DNA from: Collinsella sp.
GTDB lineage: Bacteria > Actinomycetota > Coriobacteriia > Coriobacteriales > Coriobacteriaceae
DNA length: 64,000 bases
Direction: 5' to 3'
Assembly: GCA_019419625.1 (NCBI GenBank)
Contig: DXZO01000005.1
Coordinates: forward strand, 1 to 64,000
Shown here in pieces: positions 10,101 through 15,827 of the stretch (positions within the stretch are counted from its first letter, which is position 1; each line of letters begins with the position of its first letter). The notes beneath the pieces were generated by a model. The model was not told the DNA's origin. It saw only the letters and a list, made by a program, of their open reading frames with translations, and did no database searches. The position numbers and the translations under genes are program-made.

Positions 10101-10779
10101 GACGTTGACGGCGACGGTGGATGACACGGCGCTGTCCAAGCAGGTCGACGTTCGCGTGTCTGCCGAGGCAGTGCGACCGGCGCGACCGGTGGCGACGATT
10201 GGTGCGACGACGTTTGGTGCATGGTCGCCCAAGGAGAACTACATTACGGTGCCCAAGGGCACGAAGCTGGAGCTTTCGGCCGAGGATGGCACGACGATTT
10301 GGTACACCACCAACGACACCTGCCCCTGCCGTGACGAAGGCCGCGTAAAGTACACCGAGCCTATTGTGCTCGATAGCAATATGTATGTGCGCATTGCGGC
10401 ACAGCGCCCTGGCATGTCGTACAGCGAGTATTCCGAGCGTCTGAACATTACGATTACGGTGACCGATGAGGCGGCGCCTGAGCCGACGCCCGATCCCAGT
10501 CTGAAGCCAGAGCCCGAGCCGACGCCTGACGGCGGCGAGCAGGGAGGCGGTACGGATGGCTCTGGTGGCGCCGGGGTCCCTGCGGGCAGTTCGACTTCGA
10601 CGACGACCACGGTGACGACGGACAAGTCCAAGGGTAAGGGCGAGAACGGCAAGAAGTCCGGCGGCGCGGAGCTCGCCAGCACGGGTGACTCCGCCGCGAT
10701 GACGGTCGCTGCCCTGGGCATCGCCGGCGCAACCGTCGCCGCTGCCGGTCTCGCCGCAACCAAGCGCCGCAAGCGCTAG
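4171..10779 (+). CDS. Giant multidomain sortase-anchored surface protein with BspA-type leucine-rich repeats
   Basis: ATG 4171 follows GGAAAGGAACGACC; the 2,202-residue product starts with a signal peptide (MRWTTVRALCRRLTIAAVTL). In order: acidic Ala/Asp-rich stretch (residues 40-120); LRR_5/BspA-type repeats (about 190-435, e.g. IKEIALPDSVEELGWNAF, VERIGHYAFDGCSHVSSVTI); a long beta-rich region; a largely helical region (about 1145-1700); a SpaA/transthyretin-like module (about 1700-1795, GVVYEGLLSNTVEGATVELW); an SbsA-like Ig domain; an invasin-type Ig domain (about 1910-1995); a chitobiase/hexosaminidase C-terminal-type domain (about 2005-2100, TIWYTTNDTCP); Pro/Gly spacer; and LASTGD-hydrophobic-KRRKR. 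BspA-type repeats are known in host-binding proteins of gut and oral bacteria; adhesion is therefore inferred. No catalytic domain was recognised. Confidence 0.85.
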   Translation: MRWTTVRALCRRLTIAAVTLTMVTGSLPVGAFAEVLTTDSTFVQTDVDQVDDADPAAAASDADAADPAPDAGAADPTVLDTGDAPTPPASEIASAAGLTSAGQTESTPAGTLATDLVEGKELAEQQKQEEASGAEATWNEELGLWATSKGTTDVKGEYDDGYVAGEQTPAQYYFSIDSLTNEISIEYGDAGITTLEVPSTIDGKNVVSLKGMGNAALTSVTFAPDSHVRTVGGLGGSSIKEIALPDSVEELGWNAFTGSKTLQTVTWPNNAAFTTIPEQAFEGCEQLDDNVVATLPPSVKTIDYRAFANCGVPQFYVSDTTVLTFTQINVPGTVERIGHYAFDGCSHVSSVTIGDGVKSIGALAFASLDPAIAGKEIVLPKSVEMIEWGAFENTRYGNETNHNAVALRVLNPDLQFGEAGYPGDYNERVTIDGVTYAIPFSEGQTIYAYATDSAGNPSMVKKLADAVADRKDSIDSSKPAYTFEWMGEAAQVTGKLPQSATATLVQTGQSTPLAVGDDGSFTADALSKTAATLRISLGGYYDMVLARPGDQMTGTWNIGEIKAEDFTKIPTSRAIELNVAYLEPVAGRDKTERIELDSLDNIDLTVKSGGKTLKPAKGDKENDYRIQGTALVVSQTIADADQDLEITLEPKDSLKLGGATATVKPSAGKVDIDLKPWGTATVTTKGDYQGANRVLVFRTSDGKLVADGVTYLMGYEDDGTTPIMKAETPRLKAGSYTIVAFNKTSYDIQATSYSTFSRLGLTVGKHIAQKQVKIEDGKQLDVTLDVPTFDVEMYRAERGLTAGSVIADSSAVVGVETELRIHYELKDSQAAKIEIPLAKDAVEDVSAGSREAGASSEAMWADTTWEGDNLVLNMKKGMGADVFVRFKPKAAGIYAISPLIMLGEVTLPLGSTTLEVSASRIEVDNTNVHSLLSNVAYVYAAPGKSVQLTVGTGSSAAKYTGKTNKLGRAKIEYDLPQDTLAAERVALEARVGSTDVAAAAAEVTARNYVRYVPGASVWNFDVTYRGGTQNLVKDGKDTGKSLWTFHHLPQKKNAYWTFDITLEVGNEEAADTLDLYVDCVDGKTVTIPLTQKSRDGTRVRYVAEYVDEGYLKLLDEFNKANDSTYVNCGNFEQIFMPQTYRISNAQLMTMLSFDANASAKKHSAAAEERQQEFSNAVQQWHEYMMDNSFNDVDEAFNDAIDQMVADAFAEEDKDGKEDEAQGGAARKARRAPAASDGGGDDAGNDEAAQFAAELKAAVGGSSALLTRQGDSYGVNVDKMIFEDAYGTSEDWYQELAAAQGANAADAAAIKELVDHASRAEFIAQQAEDLVGQSMGIGQLNQYGSWNDATAAALNKCAGIKASEYNGQSTSGFNDLGQALGSSLSYKAADDDTVKGFKVAAPDGEQTAYIESEFIENSNNNKNQALLFNSIAMQCDILDNLYDNWNVVHSLNNSKVRGWLMAWKRNGDVSAHMKLIRTIRSLKSYKIECEMFGQVFKTDAWKAAGQAFPAATQGIGIFTGIYGVNDASKNWENVNVRMQKVKGEREGYELQHTRLLAKPEKTEDDWKCIYALRDAMEKARAFEDLLYRQLCHDSTDVAVGSIMTIAGVLTAGSAGTVVGAAYDAASTSVGSERAIKLTNAECAYDVACEQVERACQNRITVNWGELTDAEVYKANKDGLISDEKMQSIFEARYRNVAAKAAPDPAGVVYEGLLSNTVEGATVELWSADDAAGTNAVRWDAEEYEQDNPLATGADGAYNWNTPTGWYQVRVTKDGYEEARSAWLRVPPIQTEVNIGLVSTAAPGVASAHAYTDCIEVEFAQYMDASDDALVALCAQGLGDVTYTWLDKQDDPNGKPLSRVLRIRYADAREAGSTVAFELDGARNYAGTVMPRWASGELVVGVRADKLKLNVEQAVTMLDGGDFELVAHVTDKAGKPFAGAKVSVGLESSAICSVDATQAVTGEDGAATFVLHGALPGLTTLTATVDDTALSKQVDVRVSAEAVRPARPVATIGATTFGAWSPKENYITVPKGTKLELSAEDGTTIWYTTNDTCPCRDEGRVKYTEPIVLDSNMYVRIAAQRPGMSYSEYSERLNITITVTDEAAPEPTPDPSLKPEPEPTPDGGEQGGGTDGSGGAGVPAGSSTSTTTTVTTDKSKGKGENGKKSGGAELASTGDSAAMTVAALGIAGATVAAAGLAATKRRKR

Positions 10780-11095
10780 GTTTTGGCGACAGCGCCTATC
10801 CTCGGCCTCAGCAAAATCTCAATCTGTAACACCAAGCTGCCCAAAACGGCTCCAGGTGTTACAGATTGAGATGAACTGTTCGGCCGCCAATCTAATGTCT
10901 CGATCTGTAACACCAGGCGGGGAATTTGGTTTCTAACTGTTACAGATTGAGACAAAGCGGAGGCGGCTGGAGCAATATCTCGATCTGTAACAACTACAAG
11001 GCTCAACGGGCTCCAGGTGTTACAGATTGAGACAAAACGACCAGGTAAGTCCCAAACCACCACAAAGGTGCCTGTCCCCATCGTGGTGGTTTGGG
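10780..11095. repeat. Palindrome cluster after third surface gene (three TGTCTC repeats plus a hairpin)
   Basis: Copies at 10816-10872, 10896-10954 and 10977-11034 carry arms related to ATCTCAATCTGTAACA and TGTTACAGATTGAGA(C/T). A hairpin at 11051-11095 has perfect 13-base arms CCCAAACCACCAC/GTGGTGGTTTGGG around GGTGCCTGTCCCC. The first part aligns with 3834-4066, so this spacer and the preceding gene tail look like a segmental duplication. No gene is seen here. Confidence 0.85.
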
Positions 11096-11108
11096 CGGCC
11101 GGTATAGA

Positions 11109-11145
11109 AAAAGTCCCCGCCGGGCGTGTGCTCGACGGGGACTTT
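11109..11145 (-). terminator. Terminator of the nfn operon
   Basis: Read on the minus strand, AAAGTCCCCG and CGGGGACTTTTT form the stem, followed by a U-run. It lies about 29 bases after the nfnB stop. Confidence 0.75.
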
Positions 11146-11173
11146 GCCGTTTGGTGGCTAACGCTGATGGTGA

Positions 11174-12583
11174 TTACTCGCTCAGCAGGCTCTTGGTGAT
11201 CGAAGCGGCGGCCTTCTTGCCGGCGCCCATCGCCAGAATGACCGTAGCGGCACCGGTGACGATGTCGCCGCCGGCCCAGATGCGGGGATCGGTGGTCTGG
11301 CCGGTCTCCTCGTCAGCGACGATGTAGCCCCACTTGTTGAGCTCCATCTTGCCGCCGATCTTCTTTGCGAAGGGGTTGGCGTTGGTGCCGATAGCCGAGA
11401 TCGCGACGTCGCAGGGGATCTCCTCGATGGCGCCCTCGATGGGCACCGGACGACGGCGGCCGGACTCGTCGGGCTCGCCGAGCTCCATCTTCTGGACCTT
11501 GACGGCGCACACGGAGCCGTCCTCGCCAGCGACAAACTCGAGCGGGGAAACGAGCGGCAGAACCTCGACGCCCTCGGCCTTAGCATGGTGCAGCTCGGCG
11601 CGACGGCAGGGCATCTCGTCCTCGGTACGACGGTAGGCGATGATGGCGTGCTCGGCGCCCAGGCGCTTGGCGGTACGGACGGCGTCCATAGCCACGTTGC
11701 CGCCACCAAAGACAACGACGTTCTTGCCGTGCTTGGTGGGGGTGTCGTACTCGGGGAACTTGTTGGCCTTCATCAGGTTCACGCGGGTGAGGTACTCGTT
11801 CGCGAAGAAGACGTTGGGCAGGTTCTCGCCGGGGACATTGAGGAACTTGGGCAGGCCAGCGCCGGTCGCCACGTAGATGGCGTCGAAGCCCTGCTCGAAC
11901 AGCTCCTCGGCCGTGGCCATGTTGCCCACGACGGAGTTGTACTCAAACTTGACGCCCATGTCCTCCAGGCCGTCAATTTCGCGCTTGACGACCGCCTTGG
12001 GCAGACGGAACTCGGGGATGCCGTAGACCAGTACGCCGCCGCCGGTAAAGAAGGCCTCAAAGACGGTGACGTCAAAGCCGTTGCGGGCGAGCTCGCCGGC
12101 GCAGGTGATGCCGGACGGGCCGGAGCCGACGACGGCGACCTTCTTGCCGTTCTTGGGGGCCATCTTGGGCGTGGAGGCGAGCTCGGGGCGGTCACCCAGG
12201 AAGCGCTCGAGCTGGCCGATGGCCACGGGCTCGGACTTCTTACCACGGATGCACTTGCCCTCGCACTGGTTCTCCTGCGGGCAGACGCGGCCGCAGATAG
12301 CGGGAAGCATAGAGTCCTCGCGGATGGTATCGAGGGCGCCGCCGAAGTCCTTCGCGCGGATCTGCTCGATAAAGCGGGGGATGTTGATGTTGACGGGGCA
12401 GCCCTCAACACAGAACGGCTTCTTGCAGTTGAGGCAGCGCTCGGCCTCGGCCAGCGCCATCTCCTCGGTGAAGCCCTTGTCGACGGGGCGGAAGTCGCAG
12501 GCGCGCTCGGCAGCCGGCTCCTCGTTATCGGGGGTGCGGGGCGACTTCATATCGGCAACGAAACGACCGTTAACTAGTGGCAT
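11174..12583 (-). CDS. nfnB: Electron-bifurcating NADPH-ferredoxin transhydrogenase, large subunit
   Basis: The 469-residue protein is the glutamate-synthase-small-subunit-like large subunit of NfnAB, which couples NADPH oxidation to NAD+ and ferredoxin reduction, or the reverse, by flavin bifurcation. The N-terminus has cysteine clusters for two [4Fe-4S] centres (CLNCKKPFCVEGCP and CGRVCPQENQCEGKC). Dinucleotide folds follow: FAD GSGPSGITCAGELARNG and NADP VVFGGGNVAMDAVRTAKRLGA. Length matches known NfnB proteins (about 465). Its ATG overlaps the 3' end of nfnA by 10 bases, so the two are translationally linked. A lone reading would be 'glutamate synthase small subunit', but no glutamate synthase large subunit is near, and the partner gene decides for Nfn. 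Confidence 0.88.
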   Translation of the reverse strand: MPLVNGRFVADMKSPRTPDNEEPAAERACDFRPVDKGFTEEMALAEAERCLNCKKPFCVEGCPVNINIPRFIEQIRAKDFGGALDTIREDSMLPAICGRVCPQENQCEGKCIRGKKSEPVAIGQLERFLGDRPELASTPKMAPKNGKKVAVVGSGPSGITCAGELARNGFDVTVFEAFFTGGGVLVYGIPEFRLPKAVVKREIDGLEDMGVKFEYNSVVGNMATAEELFEQGFDAIYVATGAGLPKFLNVPGENLPNVFFANEYLTRVNLMKANKFPEYDTPTKHGKNVVVFGGGNVAMDAVRTAKRLGAEHAIIAYRRTEDEMPCRRAELHHAKAEGVEVLPLVSPLEFVAGEDGSVCAVKVQKMELGEPDESGRRRPVPIEGAIEEIPCDVAISAIGTNANPFAKKIGGKMELNKWGYIVADEETGQTTDPRIWAGGDIVTGAATVILAMGAGKKAAASITKSLLSE

Positions 12584-13413
12584 GCGCAGCTCTTTTCCTC
12601 ATAGGCCTTGAGGGACGCGCCCTCTTCGGAACGGTAAGCGGCCTGGCGGGCACGAAGGTCATCCCAGTCGACCAAGGTGGCATCGAAGTCGGGGCCGTCG
12701 ACGCAAGCGAACTTGGTCACGCCGCCCACCTCGACGCGGCAGCAGCCGCACATGCCGGTGCCGTCAACCATGATAGGGTTGAGCGACGCGGTGATGGGGG
12801 TGTCGTACTTCTGGGCGGTGAGGGTCGAGAACTTCATCATCGGAACGGGGCCGACGCAGAAGACCTGGCTCACGGCCTTGTCCTGCAGCAGGCGCTCCAG
12901 CGGAGCGGTGACAACGCCCTGCTCGCCGTAGGAGCCGTCGTCAGTGGTGATGTGGATGTGGTCCTCGTCGAGGAGCTCGCGGAACTGGTCCTCCATGAGC
13001 AGGAGATCCTTGGTGCGGGCGCCCATGATGGCGTGCACCTCGTGGCCGGTCTCGACCAGGTGCTTGGCGACCGGGAAGGCAATTGCCAGGCCGACGCCGC
13101 CGCCGATGACAGCGCAGGGGCCCTCGGCCATCTCGGTGGGAACGCCCAGCGGACCCACGACGTCGCGCAGCGACTCGCCGGCCTCGTAGGTGGAAAGCAT
13201 TTCGGTGGTCTTGCCGATCACCATGAAGATGAACTCGACCCAGCCCTCGTCACCGTTCCAGCCGGCCAGGGTAAACGGGACGCGCTCGCCCGTCTCGTTG
13301 GCGCGAACCATGAGGAACTGTCCAGCGTGCGCATGCTTGGCGATTGCGGGCGCCTCGATGCGGAACTTGAACACCTTCTCCGAGAACTGCGTCTTCTCCA
13401 GGATCTTATACAT
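12574..13413 (-). CDS. nfnA: Electron-bifurcating transhydrogenase, small subunit
   Basis: The 279-residue protein matches NfnA and the related sulfide/dihydroorotate dehydrogenase-type electron-transfer subunits: a ferredoxin-reductase-like FAD domain (N-terminal part, VPFTLAGWN), an NAD-binding domain (AVIGGGVGLAIAFPVAKHL) and a C-terminal [2Fe-2S] loop (MCGCCRVEVGGVTKFACVDGP). The extreme C-terminus is KSCACH. Start ATG at 13413 has AGAGGGG just upstream. It is the first gene of a two-gene operon. Together with Ech downstream it suggests that this cell balances ferredoxin, NADH and NADPH pools. It could also be read as a PyrK-like protein, but adjacency to nfnB makes Nfn far more likely. 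Confidence 0.88.
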   Translation of the reverse strand: MYKILEKTQFSEKVFKFRIEAPAIAKHAHAGQFLMVRANETGERVPFTLAGWNGDEGWVEFIFMVIGKTTEMLSTYEAGESLRDVVGPLGVPTEMAEGPCAVIGGGVGLAIAFPVAKHLVETGHEVHAIMGARTKDLLLMEDQFRELLDEDHIHITTDDGSYGEQGVVTAPLERLLQDKAVSQVFCVGPVPMMKFSTLTAQKYDTPITASLNPIMVDGTGMCGCCRVEVGGVTKFACVDGPDFDATLVDWDDLRARQAAYRSEEGASLKAYEEKSCACH

Positions 13414-13578
13414 AGAACCCCTCTCTTGTTAGGGCGGCCGAACCGTGCCTCCACGGAAATGGACGGCAGCCCGAATAAAACCGTACGCGCACAGGCGTTG
13501 TGCAGACATACAGTACAAATTATACCCTCATGGACATGTCGCTTACGTGTATCTTTGGCAGGTGGGAAAAGTGACCGG

Positions 13579-13768
13579 CCATTTAGGGACAGGTTTATTT
13601 TGGCAGGTTTTATCAGGCAAAACGGCAAAGGGGGCCGGTCTCGCGCATCGGTGAGGCCGGCCCCCTTTGGAGCGCTGCATATGTATGGCGGCACAGGGTT
13701 TATTACGGCGCGGCTGCCGCGGCGTTTCCGCATACAAAACCTGCCAAAATAAACCTGTCCCTAAATGG
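13579..13768. repeat. 190-bp element with perfect 33-bp inverted ends
   Basis: Bases 13579-13611 and 13736-13768 are perfect reverse complements over 33 bases (outer end CCATTTAGGGACAGG). Inside is a strong hairpin, AAAGGGGGCCGG (13627-13638)/CCGGCCCCCTTT (13657-13668). It fills most of the 361-base gap between nfnA and pth and codes for no protein. This is the layout of a MITE or REP-like element; no target-site duplication could be settled by eye. Confidence 0.75.
13627..13668. terminator. Strong hairpin inside the 190-bp element
   Basis: Twelve-base perfect stem, AAAGGGGGCCGG/CCGGCCCCCTTT, A-run on one side and T-run on the other, so it could stop transcription of pth (minus strand) and reduce read-through in the other direction. 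Confidence 0.5.
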
Positions 13769-13774
13769 TAGGTT

Positions 13775-14404
13775 TTAGTGCTTGCCGTTGGCGGAAGCGG
13801 CGCCGTTGACGTGATCGCGGGCGTAGATTACGCCGTGGACGATGGCCAGACCGGCGGCATCTGCGGCGCGGGCGCAGGTGCCCTGGAAGTCCTCGGCCTC
13901 GCGGGCGCGCAGCTGCTTGAGCACGTAGTCGGCGACAGCCATCTTGCCGGGAGGGTTGCCGATACCGGTGCGGATGCGACTAAAGTCGCGGCTGCCCATC
14001 TTATCGATGATGGAGCGCAGGCCGTTATGGCCGGCGTGGCCACCGCCCACTTTAACACGTACGTCGCCGGCGGGAATATCGAGCTCATCGTGGATTACGA
14101 GTAGCTCCTCGGCCTTGATCTTGTACTCGCGGCAGAGCTTGGAGATGGGGCCTCCCGAGGTATTCATGTACGACTGCGGCTTGACCAGCACAATCTGGCG
14201 CTTGCCGCCCTCTTCCTCGGGATCGTTGATGTTGACGAGCGCGACCTCGGCGCCTGCCTGGTTTTTCCAGTACGTGACACCGGCCTGACGGGCCAACTCG
14301 TCGATTGCTTTGAAGCCAGCGTTGTGGCGGGTCTCGGCATACTCATCGCCAGGGTTGCCAAGTCCGGCAACCATGCGAATCTTAAGCGGCTGTGCAGCTG
14401 CCAT
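13775..14404 (-). CDS. pth: Peptidyl-tRNA hydrolase
   Basis: The 209-residue cytosolic enzyme frees tRNA from peptidyl-tRNAs that drop off ribosomes. The N-terminus VAGLGNPGDEYAETRHNAGF holds the family signature with the catalytic His in RHNAGF; VKPQSYMNTSGG, HDELDIPAGDVRVKVGGGHAGHNGLRSI and FSRIRTGIGNP are further family blocks. ATG 14404 is chosen over the in-frame upstream TTG at 14434 because GAAGGGA lies just before it. It is the third gene of a glmU-prs-pth series, an arrangement common in Actinomycetota, though separated from prs by a 243-base spacer with a long hairpin. Confidence 0.95.
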   Translation of the reverse strand: MAAAQPLKIRMVAGLGNPGDEYAETRHNAGFKAIDELARQAGVTYWKNQAGAEVALVNINDPEEEGGKRQIVLVKPQSYMNTSGGPISKLCREYKIKAEELLVIHDELDIPAGDVRVKVGGGHAGHNGLRSIIDKMGSRDFSRIRTGIGNPPGKMAVADYVLKQLRAREAEDFQGTCARAADAAGLAIVHGVIYARDHVNGAASANGKH

Positions 14405-14519
14405 ATTTGTCCCTTCGTTACACAAATAGTTCAATCAACGACAAAGGCTACCACGCCCGCCGAAGGCGAGGAAAGGTTGCAGCAAAGTCATTTCAGAAAA
14501 CAGCTGCCCCGAGACAGCA

Positions 14520-14624
14520 GGAAGCCCCGGACACGCCGGGAGGGGTTATCAAAGCGAACATCCCGCAGCCGCAAAGCGGCGAGGACGTTCGCGTGATAAC
14601 CCCGCAGGCGTGTCCGGGGCTTCC
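14520..14624. repeat. Long 105-bp hairpin between prs and pth
   Basis: GGAAGCCCCGGACACGCC (14520-14537) pairs with GGCGTGTCCGGGGCTTCC (14607-14624). Inner segments GGGGTTATCA/TGATAACCCC and CGAAC/GTTCG pair as well, so almost the whole stretch folds on itself. It lacks a clean U-run. It may attenuate read-through from prs into pth, or be a repeated mobile palindrome. Confidence 0.65.
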
Positions 14625-14647
14625 GGAGGGATGCGAGGGTCGAGCGA

Positions 14648-15634
14648 CTACAGCGCGAAGTCGCCGCCGACGAGCGTGGAGACGGGCTCCTCGTGGTAAA
14701 CGGCGGAGATGGCCTGAGCAAACTCCTCGGCGACCGAGATGGTCTTGATCTTGCCGCCCACCTCGACGGGGATGGCGTCGGTGACGACGCACTCGACGAT
14801 GGGGGCGTCGTTCAGACGCTCGATGGCCGGGCCGGAGAAGATGCCGTGGGTGGCGCATACGTAGATGTCGCCGGCGCCCATGGCCTTGAGCTCCTTGACG
14901 TTGGCGCACAGGGTGCCAGCGGTGTCGATCATGTCGTCATTGATGACGCAGGTCTTGCCCTTGATGTCACCGATGATGCCCATGACCTCGGCGGCGTTGT
15001 GGCGCGGACGGCCCTTGTGAGCGATGGCCAGGTCGCAGCCGAGCATGTCGGAGAGCTTCTTGGCGGCCTTGGCGCGACCCACGTCGGGGGAGACGACAAC
15101 CAGGTTGTCGGTGTCGAAGTGCATGTTGTTGTAGTACTGGCCAAACAGCGGCAGTGCGGACAGGTGGTTAACCGGGATGTCGAAGAAGCCCTGGATCTGA
15201 CCCTGGTGCAGGTCGAGGGTGATGATGCGGTTGACGCCGGCGCGCTCGAGCAGGTTGGCGACGAGGCGGGCGGTGATGGGCTCGCGCGGGCCGGCCTTGC
15301 GGTCCTGGCGGGCGTAGCCGTAGTGGGTGATGACGGCGGTGATGGAGCGGGCGGATGCGCGCTTGGCAGCGTCGGTGGCGATGAGCAGCTCCATGAGCAT
15401 GTCGTTGACGTTGCCGCCGGCCACGGACTGAATCAGGAAGACGTCGGCGCCGCGGACGGTCTCGTCGTAGCGGGCGTAAATCTCACCGTTGGCGAACTGC
15501 TTTAGCGTAAGGCCCGAAAGCTCGACCCCAAGGTACTCAGCGATCTTCTGAGCGAGGGGACGGTTGGAGGAACCGGAATACACGCGGATGGACTTGCGCA
15601 TATTCTCCGACTTCTCGGGATCATTAATCGGCAT
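14648..15634 (-). CDS. prs: Ribose-phosphate pyrophosphokinase (PRPP synthetase)
   Basis: The 328-residue enzyme makes PRPP from ribose-5-phosphate and ATP for purine, pyrimidine, His, Trp and NAD synthesis. Class I features: the N-terminal strand IRVYSGSSNRPLAQKIA, FANGEIYAR, the ATP-site YGYARQDRK, the divalent-cation motif DLHQGQIQGFF and the PRPP-binding loop VINDDMIDTAGTL. AAAGGAGAAGGGTA lies before the ATG. Length is close to the usual 310-330. It sits 193 bases after glmU on the same strand; both use sugar phosphates and may be co-transcribed past the glmU terminator. Confidence 0.96.
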   Translation of the reverse strand: MPINDPEKSENMRKSIRVYSGSSNRPLAQKIAEYLGVELSGLTLKQFANGEIYARYDETVRGADVFLIQSVAGGNVNDMLMELLIATDAAKRASARSITAVITHYGYARQDRKAGPREPITARLVANLLERAGVNRIITLDLHQGQIQGFFDIPVNHLSALPLFGQYYNNMHFDTDNLVVVSPDVGRAKAAKKLSDMLGCDLAIAHKGRPRHNAAEVMGIIGDIKGKTCVINDDMIDTAGTLCANVKELKAMGAGDIYVCATHGIFSGPAIERLNDAPIVECVVTDAIPVEVGGKIKTISVAEEFAQAISAVYHEEPVSTLVGGDFAL

Positions 15635-15777
15635 TACCCTTCTCCTTTATATATCGAATGCCATATAGATGCCTTTTTGCATTGTAACCGCGCGGCGGGG
15701 TTAATCGGGTCTTGATAACGTCTTTACCGTCAACGGACACGAACCGACCACTCATTCTGTCGCGCAGGTCAGCATAG

Positions 15778-15812
15778 AAAAAGGAGCCGTCCCCATGGGA
15801 ACAGCTCCTTAG
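15778..15812 (-). terminator. Terminator of glmU
   Basis: On the minus strand AAGGAGCTGTTCCC pairs with GGGGACGGCTCCTT, followed by TTTTC, shortly after the glmU stop. Confidence 0.75.
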
Positions 15813-15827
15813 ATGCTTGGTAAAACG

